This document shows, one piece after another, positions 1 to 5,421 of a DNA stretch of 5,534 nt. Position 1 is the stretch's first letter; each line of letters begins with the position of its first letter. Position numbers and translations under genes: made by a program. Origin of the DNA: an uncultured Desulfovibrio sp. (lineage in GTDB: Bacteria; Desulfobacterota; Desulfovibrionia; Desulfovibrionales; Desulfovibrionaceae); the NCBI GenBank assembly GCA_900550745.1, contig URTO01000150.1, positions 1 to 5,534 on the forward strand. Direction: 5' to 3'. The notes under the pieces were generated by a model. The model did not search any database. It had not been told where the DNA came from and saw only the letters and a list, made by a program, of their open reading frames with translations.

Positions 1-9
1 GGATGGGGG

Positions 10-58
10 TGGAGGGGGAAGGGGAAACTTTCTTAGAAAGTTTCCCCTTCCCCCTCCA
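10..58. repeat. Long perfect G/A:C/T palindrome (copy A)
   Basis: Perfect inverted repeat of 23 bp per arm (10-32 and 36-58) around the 3-nt centre TTA. The left arm is almost all G/A, ending AAACTTTC; the right arm is its exact complement. It begins 6 nt beyond the stop of the HAD gene, so the transcript would fold into a very stable hairpin at its 3' end. In the direction of the gene no T-tract follows (ACCCCCATCC), so it is not a textbook intrinsic terminator. On the plus strand it is followed by ATCTTTTT. It is closely related to the palindrome at 5480-5533 and more loosely to those at 4477-4529 and 2632-2677. Roles as 3'-end stabiliser, bidirectional terminator or mobile intergenic repeat cannot be told apart here. 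Confidence 0.85.
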
Positions 59-64
59 ATCTTT

Positions 65-709
65 TTACTCCTTCCCCGCGAGTCCTTCCAGCCAGGCGTT
101 GAGCCCGGTCAGATCGGAACCGTGAGGGTAGGCGGTATTCTCAAAGAAGGGGCCGCGCCCGTAAAACAGCGTCTCGGCGGCTTCGGCGGCGTCGCTGTCC
201 GTGGTGGCGTCGCCGACCATGACCGCGTCGGCGGGATCGACGCGCTCCTTGCGGACAATGCCCTTGAGCAGTTCCGCCTTGGCGGGCGGGGTGCCGCAGA
301 TGCCGGTGAAGTAGCGGGCGAGGCCGCGCCGTTCCAGAACGGACCGAAGCTCTTCCTGCGGCGTGCCGGAGCAGACGTACATGGGCACGCGCCCGTGCCA
401 GTGTTCGAGGACATCCATGACGCCGGGCACGAGCGGCGCGTTCAGGACGTTGTCCAGCGCATAGGAAACGAACCGGGCGCAGCAGTCCTCCATTTCCTCA
501 GGCGTGATTTCACGGTGGAACACCTCGCGGTAGAGCCATGCGAATTTTTCGCGGCGGCTCACCCCGCCGTGCAGGGTATGGTAGAGGACGAGGCGGTCGC
601 GGGCTTCCGCGCCGAGCGGCTCCGCCACCTGTGCGAAGGCTTTGGTCTTGGCGTCAACGGATTCGAGGATGACGCCGTCGCAGTCGAAAACGATGAGTGA
701 AAGGGCCAT
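65..709 (-). CDS. HAD-superfamily (subfamily IA) phosphatase
   Basis: A 214-residue haloacid-dehalogenase-type hydrolase, probably a sugar-phosphate or small-molecule phosphatase in the cytoplasm. All four HAD motifs are visible: motif I FDCDGVI with nucleophile Asp9 and acid/base Asp11; motif II Ser114 in VCSGT; motif III Lys144 in PPAKAEL; motif IV VGDATTDSD with Asp167 and Asp171. Residues about 20-90 form a helical C1 cap containing GGVSRREKF, which sets it apart from the capless KDO-8-phosphate phosphatase KdsC. Length is normal for Gph-like HADs. The ATG at 709 lies only 4 nt past the dehydrogenase stop, with GGAG 9 nt upstream, so the two are probably translationally coupled. Next to a CMP-sugar synthetase and an aldolase, the likely job (inference) is removing phosphate from a sugar-acid intermediate. 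The family is firm; the substrate is unknown. Confidence 0.93.
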   Translation of the reverse strand: MALSLIVFDCDGVILESVDAKTKAFAQVAEPLGAEARDRLVLYHTLHGGVSRREKFAWLYREVFHREITPEEMEDCCARFVSYALDNVLNAPLVPGVMDVLEHWHGRVPMYVCSGTPQEELRSVLERRGLARYFTGICGTPPAKAELLKGIVRKERVDPADAVMVGDATTDSDAAEAAETLFYGRGPFFENTAYPHGSDLTGLNAWLEGLAGKE

Positions 710-713
710 ACGC

Positions 714-1625
714 TTAGGCTCCGGGGAACAGGACGGCGAGGAGGTTCCTGATGGTGTCCGTTTCCATGATGATCCGCGCTTCCTTGGCGTAGGAGCCGAC
801 GTGCGGGGTCAGGATGACGTTGTCCATCTCCTTGAGCGGGCCGTCATAGGGTTCCTTGGCGAAGCAGTCGAGGGCCGCGCCCGCCAGATGCCCGGCGGTG
901 AGCAGGCCGAGGAGGGCCTTTTCGTCGATGAGCCCGCCGCGGGCGATGTTCAGGATGAAGCTGCCGGGGCGCATCAGGGAGAGGCGGCCAAGATCGAGCA
1001 GCGGGGCGCCGTTTTCGGTCTTGGGGCAGTGCAGGGTGATGATGTCCGCCCAGCCCATCAGGTCGTCGAGCTCAAGGCGCGTATAGCCGGGGACGTCGGC
1101 AAAGGGATCGTGATAGCCGATGTTCACGCCGAACGGTTCGAGGAGGTGCGCCACCGTCCGGCCGATTTTGCCGAAGCCCACGATGCCCACGTTCTTGCCG
1201 TGCAGGAGGTTGCCCATGCGCTTCTTCCAGACGCCGGAGCGCAGTTCGCGATCCTGATGCGGCACTTGGCGGAGCAGGCTGAGGATGAGGCCCAGGGTCA
1301 GTTCAGCGACGGCCAGCGTGGGGCCGTCCGGGGTATTGCGGACGGCAATGCCTTTTTCGGCGGCATAGGCGCGGTCAACGTTGTCCATGCCCGTGCCGCA
1401 GCGCGAAATGACCTTGAGGTCGGGCAGGGCGTCCATGACTTTTTTGGTGAGCGGTTCGGTTCCGGCGGCGACGCCGTGGCAGCCTTCCAGCATCTGGATG
1501 GCTTCCTCTTCCGTCAGGGCGCGGCCCTTGTCGTTCATGACGTATTCGACGCCCGCCTGTTCGAGCAGCTTCAGCGGCTCGTCGCTGTATCGGGCGAAAG
1601 AAGATGTGGTGATGGCGATTTTCAT
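714..1625 (-). CDS. D-2-hydroxyacid dehydrogenase, 3-phosphoglycerate dehydrogenase-like (no ACT domain)
   Basis: A 303-residue NAD-dependent D-isomer 2-hydroxyacid dehydrogenase, interconverting a D-2-hydroxy acid and a 2-keto acid in the cytoplasm. It has an N-terminal substrate domain (about 1-100) with the SerA-like loop SRCGTGMDNVD (74-84). The Rossmann domain carries GFGKIG (150-155), with Asp173 after the second strand favouring NAD over NADP. The catalytic triad is Arg229 (NIARGG), Glu258 (AKEP) and His275 (TPHVGS). It stops without the C-terminal regulatory domains of many SerA enzymes, so it resembles the short phosphoglycerate or hydroxypyruvate type and need not serve serine synthesis. 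The ATG at 1625 is chosen because AAGGA sits upstream at good spacing and the protein starts with a normal first strand (MKIAITT). An in-frame TTG at 1688 would add an unlikely tail. It follows the acyltransferase by 63 nt and couples to the HAD gene. Substrate unknown. Confidence 0.93.
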   Translation of the reverse strand: MKIAITTSSFARYSDEPLKLLEQAGVEYVMNDKGRALTEEEAIQMLEGCHGVAAGTEPLTKKVMDALPDLKVISRCGTGMDNVDRAYAAEKGIAVRNTPDGPTLAVAELTLGLILSLLRQVPHQDRELRSGVWKKRMGNLLHGKNVGIVGFGKIGRTVAHLLEPFGVNIGYHDPFADVPGYTRLELDDLMGWADIITLHCPKTENGAPLLDLGRLSLMRPGSFILNIARGGLIDEKALLGLLTAGHLAGAALDCFAKEPYDGPLKEMDNVILTPHVGSYAKEARIIMETDTIRNLLAVLFPGA

Positions 1626-1688
1626 GGCGAAACATCCTTTGGGCTGGATGGGAAACGCCGTTCCGGCGTGCGGGGCGGCGTTGGGCAA

Positions 1689-2258
1689 TCAATCCTTGCG
1701 ACGGCTGCCGATGACGCGCGCGGGGACGCCGCCCACGATGGCGTAGGGCTCCACGTCGCGCGTGACCACGGCGCCCGCCCCGACCACGGCCCCGTGCCCG
1801 ATGCGGGTTCCTGGGGTGATGGTGCAGTTCGCCGCGATCCAGACGTCATCCTCGATGACGATTTCTCCGTACAGGTGACCCTGTAGCATGATAGGCTTTT
1901 CAAGGCTATCAAAACAATGGTTGGCGGCGCGCAAGACGGTTCCGGGGCCGACGGCCACCTGCCTGCCGATGCGGATGAGCCCGCCCGATGCGTCCACGGT
2001 CACGCCGGGGCTCAGGGCCGCGTCCTCGCCCATCTCCAGCGTCCCGCCCTCGGCATAGAGCTGGCAGCCCCTGCCGATGCGCACGCCGTCCGCGAGGCTC
2101 ATGTTTTTGCAGCCCTGCATGGCGAGGCCGGTGCCGAACCGGGCCTTGCCGCAGCGTCTGAACAGGGGACGCCACAGGAGCAGGCGCGCGCCCATGCCAG
2201 CGGCCGTCGGGATCCACGCCAACGCCGCAATGATGAGTTCTTCGAGGAAATGTTTCAT
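1689..2258 (-). CDS. Left-handed beta-helix (hexapeptide repeat) acyltransferase
   Basis: A 189-residue acyltransferase of the LbH/hexapeptide family (WbbJ/MaeB/CysE-like fold), expected to move an acetyl or other acyl group from a CoA donor to a sugar. Imperfect hexapeptide turns run from about residue 50 to 170. The family signature is strong in VWIAANCTITPGTRIG and the VVGAGAVVTRDVEP...IVGGVPARVIG tail (139-184). His114 in AANHCF is the probable catalytic base. The first 35 residues are hydrophobic and then Arg-rich (AALAWIPTAAG, then LLLWRPLFRR), which may hold the enzyme at the inner face of the membrane, as in some polysaccharide O-acetyltransferases. The ATG at 2258 is chosen because GGAGG lies 9 nt upstream; a TTG at 2291 is in frame but poor. 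It appears to be the first gene of the second unit. The sugar acceptor is unknown; an acyl decoration on the product of this locus is an inference. Confidence 0.92.
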   Translation of the reverse strand: MKHFLEELIIAALAWIPTAAGMGARLLLWRPLFRRCGKARFGTGLAMQGCKNMSLADGVRIGRGCQLYAEGGTLEMGEDAALSPGVTVDASGGLIRIGRQVAVGPGTVLRAANHCFDSLEKPIMLQGHLYGEIVIEDDVWIAANCTITPGTRIGHGAVVGAGAVVTRDVEPYAIVGGVPARVIGSRRKD

Positions 2259-2278
2259 GGTGATATGCCTCCGGCGGG

Positions 2279-2307
2279 CTTGCACCCGCAAGGGGGCGGC
2301 GCCCCCT
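2279..2307 (-). promoter_or_regulatory. Two adjacent hairpins ahead of the acyltransferase ribosome site
   Basis: In the mRNA sense the leader contains AGGGGGC-GCC-GCCCCCT (7-bp stem, 3-nt loop; 2307-2291) followed at once by CTTGC-GGGT-GCAAG (5-bp stem; 2292-2279). The two overlap by about 2 nt, so they may stack or compete. The second ends 6 nt before the GGAGG (2272-2268) that serves the ATG at 2258. Structure this close could tune ribosome access. The first hairpin also resembles the GC-rich AGGGGGC...GCCCCCT elements scattered through many high-GC genomes, so it may be a repeat rather than a dedicated regulator. Confidence 0.4.
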
Positions 2308-2413
2308 GGCCCGGCTATGGGTGGATGATGAGCGGGAGGCGCCGCGTTTTCGTCCTTGGCCTGCGCCCCCGGCGGATTCTGAAGGCCGCGTCATAGAAAA
2401 TGGCGGATGCTTT

Positions 2414-2435
2414 TTCCTTTGAAATTTCAAAGGAA
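2414..2435. promoter_or_regulatory. Perfect 22-bp palindrome, candidate operator
   Basis: The half-site TTCCTTTGAAA is followed by its exact reverse complement with no spacer, giving a 22-bp dyad in an AT-richer part of the gap. It lies about 155 nt upstream of the acyltransferase ATG. A dyad with no loop is better suited to binding a dimeric protein than to forming an RNA hairpin, and neither strand has a T-tract directly after it. I do not recognise the regulator. An operator for the second unit is an inference. Confidence 0.45.
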
Positions 2436-2570
2436 CAGCCGGAAAAATGCCTTATCCATGGATTCCGCTGATGGGAAAACGGGATAAAAAAGGCTGTATT
2501 TTTCACCGTGCTGCGGAGATGAAACGACCACATACCCTGACAGGGCCATTCTGAAAAGGCGGGCCGAAGT

Positions 2571-2606
2571 GAATAAAAAGGGGGAAAGCCGCCGCGCGGC
2601 CTCCCC
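2571..2606 (-). terminator. Intrinsic terminator after the kdsB-like gene
   Basis: Read on the minus strand, GGGGA (2606-2602) pairs with TCCCC (2585-2581). Inside these, GCCGC (2600-2596) pairs with GCGGC (2592-2588) around a 3-nt loop, with a small G versus TT internal bulge. The stem is followed by C and then TTTTTATTC. Hairpin plus T-tract in the direction of transcription, about 90 nt beyond the stop codon at 2697, marks the probable end of the aldolase-epimerase-kdsB unit. Confidence 0.6.
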
Positions 2607-2631
2607 ACCCAAAACTTGAGGGGATGAGGGG

Positions 2632-2677
2632 CGGCGGAGGCGGAAGGCCCTTTCAAAGGGTTTCTCCCTCTCCGCCG
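2632..2677. repeat. Imperfect G/A:C/T palindrome (copy B)
   Basis: The outer stem CGGCGGAG (2632-2639) pairs with CTCCGCCG (2670-2677), and the inner stem CCCTTT (2648-2653) pairs with AAAGGG (2655-2660). The middle of the arms pairs only partly. It sits 19 nt beyond the kdsB-like stop. On the plus strand it is followed by TTTTT (2678-2682), whereas in the gene direction there is no T-tract. Its placement and its G/A left arm ending in CTTT match the other three palindromes, but it is the least perfect of them. Confidence 0.6.
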
Positions 2678-2696
2678 TTTTTCTCCCCTTTCCCCG

Positions 2697-3467
2697 TTAC
2701 TTCGTGTAGCTGATGCGCAGGGCGTCGTCCTTCATCATTTCGCGGACGCGTTCGAGGTCTCCCTGCGTATCGACGCTGAGGGTCCGCTTGTCGGTGGGAA
2801 CCATGCGGACCTTTTCGCCGTGTTCGAGAATGCGCATCATATCGACGGATTCAATGATTTCCAGCGGGCATTCGTCCATCGCGTTGAACTTGAGCAGGTA
2901 GTCGCGGCGGAAGGGGATGATGCAGACCTGCTTGTGCATGGGCACATGAGGGGTTCCCTTGCGGCGGGACGGGATGGGCTCGCGGGAGAAGTAGAGGGCG
3001 TCGCCGTTCAGGTCGGTGACGACCTTCACTTCGTTGGGATCTTCAAATTCTTCCTCGGTGGCGAGGTCGGCCATGAGGTTCACGACGTTGATGGAGGGGT
3101 CTTTGAGCATGGGTTCGACGGCGGCGTCGATCATGTCGGGGGTGATCATGGGCTCGTCGCCCTGCACCATGACCACGATGTCGGCGCGCTGCCCGGTCAT
3201 TTCCTCGATCTTGAGCATGGCTTCGGCGGTACGGGTCGTGCAGCGGACATGCGTGTCGGCGGTCATCACGGCCTTGAGCCCGGCGGAGGCCGCGTAGTCC
3301 ATCACGACCTGATCGCAGGTGGCGATCCATGTGGAGGACAGTTCTTTGCACATGGCGGTGCGGATGGCCACATGGCCGACCATCGGGATGCCGTGGATGT
3401 CGGCAAGGGGTTTGCCGGGGAAGCGGCTGGAGCCCATGCGGGCGGGGATAATGGCGATGATATTCAT
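2697..3467 (-). CDS. KdsB-like CMP-sugar synthetase (3-deoxy-manno-octulosonate cytidylyltransferase family)
   Basis: A 256-residue cytidylyltransferase that should couple CTP to a 2-keto-3-deoxy sugar acid, releasing pyrophosphate and giving a CMP-sugar. Nucleotide-binding PARMGSSRFPGKPL is at 8-21, the metal site VQGDEPMI at 101-108, then NEVKVV (145-150) and ALYFSREPIP (157-166), and SVDTQGDLERV (231-241) at the C-terminus; all are KdsB family motifs. Two parts differ from E. coli KdsB as I remember it. The SGTER segment is CTTRTAE (76-82), and the HLGIYGYR region is HKQVCIIPFRR (178-188), followed by PLEIIESVDMMRILEHG (201-217). Because these lie towards the sugar site, a substrate other than KDO is plausible, so I withhold the symbol kdsB. 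The ATG at 3467 has AGGAG 7 nt upstream and lies 24 nt after the epimerase stop, so the two form one operon. Confidence 0.92.
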   Translation of the reverse strand: MNIIAIIPARMGSSRFPGKPLADIHGIPMVGHVAIRTAMCKELSSTWIATCDQVVMDYAASAGLKAVMTADTHVRCTTRTAEAMLKIEEMTGQRADIVVMVQGDEPMITPDMIDAAVEPMLKDPSINVVNLMADLATEEEFEDPNEVKVVTDLNGDALYFSREPIPSRRKGTPHVPMHKQVCIIPFRRDYLLKFNAMDECPLEIIESVDMMRILEHGEKVRMVPTDKRTLSVDTQGDLERVREMMKDDALRISYTK

Positions 3468-3491
3468 GAGGCGTCTCCTGAGCTGTGTCGG

Positions 3492-4409
3492 TTAGTCGGC
3501 TTTGTCAACCATCAGATACCCGCCGAGCTCCTTGAGGTCGGGGTGCAGTTCCTGATGGATTTCTTCCATGACCTTGAGCACGCCCTGTCCGAGTTCGGTG
3601 GACAGGTGCGGGGTCATCTTGCGGCCCACCTTGGGCATGAAGGCGTACGGCGTGATCTGGTAGTGCCCGCTGTTGGGGTCGTGCTGGTACTTGATTTCAA
3701 TGGGTTTGCCGAGCATTTCCTCGATCATGCGGAACAGGTCGCCCACCCGCATGGGCTGGTTGCCGGTGAGCACGATGTTCTGGTTGGCGTATTCCGGGCT
3801 GAGGATTTCCACGGTGCTGAGGGCGGCGTCCTCGACGTGGATGTACTCGCGCAGGGCCGTGGGCGCGCCGTAATAGGTGATCGTGCCCTTTTCCAGCGCC
3901 TCGGCCACGAAACGGTTGATCGCGTTGCGGCGGTCGGCGCGGGGGCCGTAGAGCGAGCCGTAGCGCAGGATCGTGTATTCGAGGCCGAACATATCGTGAT
4001 AATTTTCGATATACAGTTCGCACGACTGTTTGCTGCACCGGTAGAAGCCGCCGGACTTGCCGTACACATAGAGCGTGCTGGCGAAGACGTAGCGCTTGAC
4101 CCCGGCCTTGCGGCAGGCTTCGAGCAGGATGACGTTGCCGAGGACGTTGATGCGCGCGGTTTCCACGGGCTTCTGGTTGGATTCGCCGATGTCGGCGAGG
4201 CCCGCGAAGTCAAATACGGCGTCCGCGCCGCTCACGACGGCATTGACCAGATCTTCGTCCAGGAGGCTCCCCGTGACCATCTTCTGGTCGGGGCGCAGGT
4301 ACGGGGAGGGGCGCAGATCGACGATGGTGACGTCATGGCCCGCGTCGGAGAGCTTGTCGCATACGTGCGATCCCAAGAAGCCGGAACCGCCGAAGAAAAC
4401 GATTTTCAT
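3492..4409 (-). CDS. NAD-dependent epimerase/dehydratase (extended SDR)
   Basis: A 305-residue extended short-chain dehydrogenase/reductase acting on a nucleotide sugar or related sugar. The N-terminal Rossmann signature is FFGGSGFLGSH, with GxxGxxG at Gly7, Gly10 and Gly13, and Asp31 after the second strand fits NAD. The active-site YxxxK is Tyr123-Lys127 in FYRCSK, with Ser111/Thr112 in FASTLYVYG as partner. ILRYGSLYGPRADRRN (147-162) and REYIHVEDAA (187-196) are typical sugar-epimerase landmarks. The segment between ASTLYVYG and the active Tyr is about a dozen residues shorter than in GalE-type enzymes. The ATG at 4409 has AGGTAGGA upstream; an in-frame TTG at 4442 has no better ribosome site and would add an unusual tail before the first strand. 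Whether it epimerises, dehydrates or reduces, and on which sugar, cannot be read from sequence alone. Confidence 0.93.
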   Translation of the reverse strand: MKIVFFGGSGFLGSHVCDKLSDAGHDVTIVDLRPSPYLRPDQKMVTGSLLDEDLVNAVVSGADAVFDFAGLADIGESNQKPVETARINVLGNVILLEACRKAGVKRYVFASTLYVYGKSGGFYRCSKQSCELYIENYHDMFGLEYTILRYGSLYGPRADRRNAINRFVAEALEKGTITYYGAPTALREYIHVEDAALSTVEILSPEYANQNIVLTGNQPMRVGDLFRMIEEMLGKPIEIKYQHDPNSGHYQITPYAFMPKVGRKMTPHLSTELGQGVLKVMEEIHQELHPDLKELGGYLMVDKAD

Positions 4410-4465
4410 ACAGGTTTGTCCTACCTTATTTCCCCTCTTCAAAGCTGAAAGTCTTTGGAGGCGGA

Positions 4466-4486
4466 GGGGAGGGGTTCGGGGAGGGG
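4466..4486 (+). other. Canonical G-quadruplex motif
   Basis: Four runs of four G, separated by A, TTC and A, lie on the plus strand, which is the template strand for the surrounding genes. The loops are 1, 3 and 1 nt, the pattern that usually folds most stably. The second half overlaps the left arm of the palindrome at 4477-4529, so quadruplex and cruciform or hairpin would compete. It lies between the aldolase stop and the epimerase start. A role in slowing polymerase or altering read-through is inference. Confidence 0.6.
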
Positions 4487-4529
4487 AGGAGGAAGCCTTT
4501 ATCCAGAAAGGTTCCTCCTCCCCTCCCCG
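4477..4529. repeat. Long G/A:C/T palindrome (copy C)
   Basis: The left arm 4477-4500 (G/A-rich, ending GCCTTT) pairs with the right arm 4507-4529 over 23 bp. There is one bulged G in the left arm and a 6-nt loop ATCCAG. It begins 12 nt beyond the aldolase stop and lies within the 131-nt gap before the epimerase ATG. In the direction of the genes no T-tract follows (AACCCCTCCCC), so full intrinsic termination is not supported. mRNA processing, 3'-end protection of the aldolase message or partial attenuation are possible. Confidence 0.8.
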
Positions 4530-4540
4530 TCATTATCGCG

Positions 4541-5299
4541 TTACCGTTTCGGGCAGGCGCAGCCGTGGAGGAGGAAAACCGCGTCGATGCCGTAGGCGAT
4601 GAACCGGTAGCCGTCGGCGATGCACTTGGCGAGGCGTTCGGGTTCGGGCTGCACGACGTGGTTGCCCATGGGCATGTTGTGGCGCTTGCAGGCTTCGTTG
4701 ATGCTGTCCATCACGGCGACGAAATCGGGGTGATCGAACTGCCCGGTGAGGCCCATCGAGCCGGAGAGGTCATACGGGCCGACCATGATGGCGTCGAGGC
4801 GGGGGTGGGACAGGATGGCGTCGAGCTGTTCCACGGCGCGGATATGCTCGATCTGCGCAACGAGGAGGATGTCCTTCGCCGCGCCCACGCGGTAGGGATC
4901 GAAATCCCTGCCGTACATATTGGCGCGGGAATAGCCCACGCCCCGGCTGCCGCCCGCGTCGGGGTACAGCGAAAGGCTGATGGCCCGGTCAAGCTGCTCG
5001 CGGGATTCGATCATGGGGAAGACGAGCCCCTGCGCGCCGGAGTCCAGCGCGTCCTTGATGGGCCGCAGCTCCGCCTGCGCGATGCGCGCGAAGGGCGTGG
5101 AGCCGCCCCGTTCGATGGCGCGGAACACGTCCGGGAGGATGGCCCGCGTGAACGCGCCGTGTTCCATGTCCACCGCCACCCAGTCGTAACCGGATGCGCC
5201 CATCACTTCCGCAACGTCCGCCGAAGGGAACTGGAGCCACGTACCGATCGTGGCCTTGCCCCCGCGCATCATAGCCCGTATTTCCTGTGCCGTCTTCAT
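4541..5299 (-). CDS. HpcH/HpaI family class II aldolase
   Basis: A 252-residue metal-dependent aldolase of the HpcH/HpaI family (2-dehydro-3-deoxyglucarate, 4-hydroxy-2-oxo-acid and related aldolases). The family makes or breaks a C-C bond between pyruvate and an aldehyde, giving a 4-hydroxy-2-keto (2-keto-3-deoxy) acid. The expected active-site stations are present: VDMEHG with Asp44 and His47, FARI with Arg72, GLVFPMIES (91-99), the metal ligand Glu151 in AQIEH, and VGPYDLSGSMGL with Asp177. RGVGYSRANMYG (119-130) is the family's substrate-loop region. The tail HGCACPKR is unusual. The ATG at 5299 has GAGGG 8 nt upstream; the codon just before it is a TTG that could be misread as the start. 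It is the first gene of its unit. In this company a biosynthetic role, building a keto-deoxy sugar acid, is more likely than catabolism, but that is inference. Confidence 0.93.
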   Translation of the reverse strand: MKTAQEIRAMMRGGKATIGTWLQFPSADVAEVMGASGYDWVAVDMEHGAFTRAILPDVFRAIERGGSTPFARIAQAELRPIKDALDSGAQGLVFPMIESREQLDRAISLSLYPDAGGSRGVGYSRANMYGRDFDPYRVGAAKDILLVAQIEHIRAVEQLDAILSHPRLDAIMVGPYDLSGSMGLTGQFDHPDFVAVMDSINEACKRHNMPMGNHVVQPEPERLAKCIADGYRFIAYGIDAVFLLHGCACPKR

Positions 5300-5420
5300 C
5301 AAAATATCCCTCTATGTTTTGGGGCCGCCCGCCTCTCCGGGGAGGCGCCCGGCAGCCGGCCTTGCCGGTGGAATGCTTTACAATGTCCCGGCTCCGGCCC
5401 GCAGGCCGCCGCCAGCCTGC
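5300..5420 (-). promoter_or_regulatory. GC-rich structured leader of the aldolase mRNA
   Basis: If transcription starts about 7 nt past the candidate -10, the leader is about 115 nt. It can form three short hairpins: GCAGGC/GCCTGC (5401-5420), CCGGC/GCCGG with a 3-nt loop (5356-5368), and a 7-8 bp stem at 5330-5347 built from CGCCTC and GAGGCG. The last lies about 20 nt before the GAGGG ribosome site. No known riboswitch consensus is recognised, and in such GC-rich DNA some pairing is expected by chance. Confidence 0.3.
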
Positions 5421-5421
5421 A

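Larger units (their letters stand above)
2259..2696. other. 438-nt intergenic region between the two gene units
   Basis: No convincing gene lies here. From the 3' end of the kdsB-like gene towards the acyltransferase it holds, in reading order, an imperfect palindrome (2677-2632), an intrinsic terminator (2606-2571), an AT-richer stretch (about 2580-2395) with a perfect 22-bp palindrome, and two small hairpins directly ahead of the acyltransferase ribosome site. The AT-rich stretch is the natural place for the promoter of the second unit. I could not pick a pair of hexamers with correct spacing and good match, so no promoter is called. A minus-strand frame of 113 codons crosses the region but lacks a recognisable domain or ribosome site. 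Confidence 0.7.

Noticed and set aside
642..1886. 414-codon plus-strand open frame opposite the dehydrogenase and acyltransferase
   Set aside because: It spans the junction of two well-supported minus-strand genes and shows no family motif; it is a composition shadow.
2315..2656. 113-codon minus-strand open frame in the intergenic region
   Set aside because: It overlaps the terminator and the 22-bp palindrome, has no ribosome site I can see, and its translation resembles no family.
4410..4442. Earlier TTG start for the epimerase
   Set aside because: It would add 11 residues before a canonical Rossmann first strand; the ATG at 4409 has a good ribosome site. The in-frame TTG starts at 1688 (dehydrogenase), 2291 (acyltransferase) and 5302 (aldolase) were rejected for the same reasons.
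2820..4448. 542-codon open frame on the plus strand opposite the kdsB-like and epimerase genes
   Set aside because: It is antisense to two clear genes, composed of low-complexity His/Gly/Val/Ala/Asp-rich sequence with no domain, as expected from third-position GC bias on the opposite strand.
4410..4476. Internal promoter for the epimerase (CTTTCA with TAAGGT at 17-nt spacing)
   Set aside because: The -10 matches only 3 of 6 bases, which is not enough to call it over read-through from the aldolase.
2697..5299. Ordinary KDO biosynthesis operon
   Set aside because: There is no KdsA, KdsD or capless KdsC in the window, and the aldolase, epimerase and acyltransferase are not part of that pathway. 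It remains the simplest alternative if this is the only kdsB homologue in the genome.
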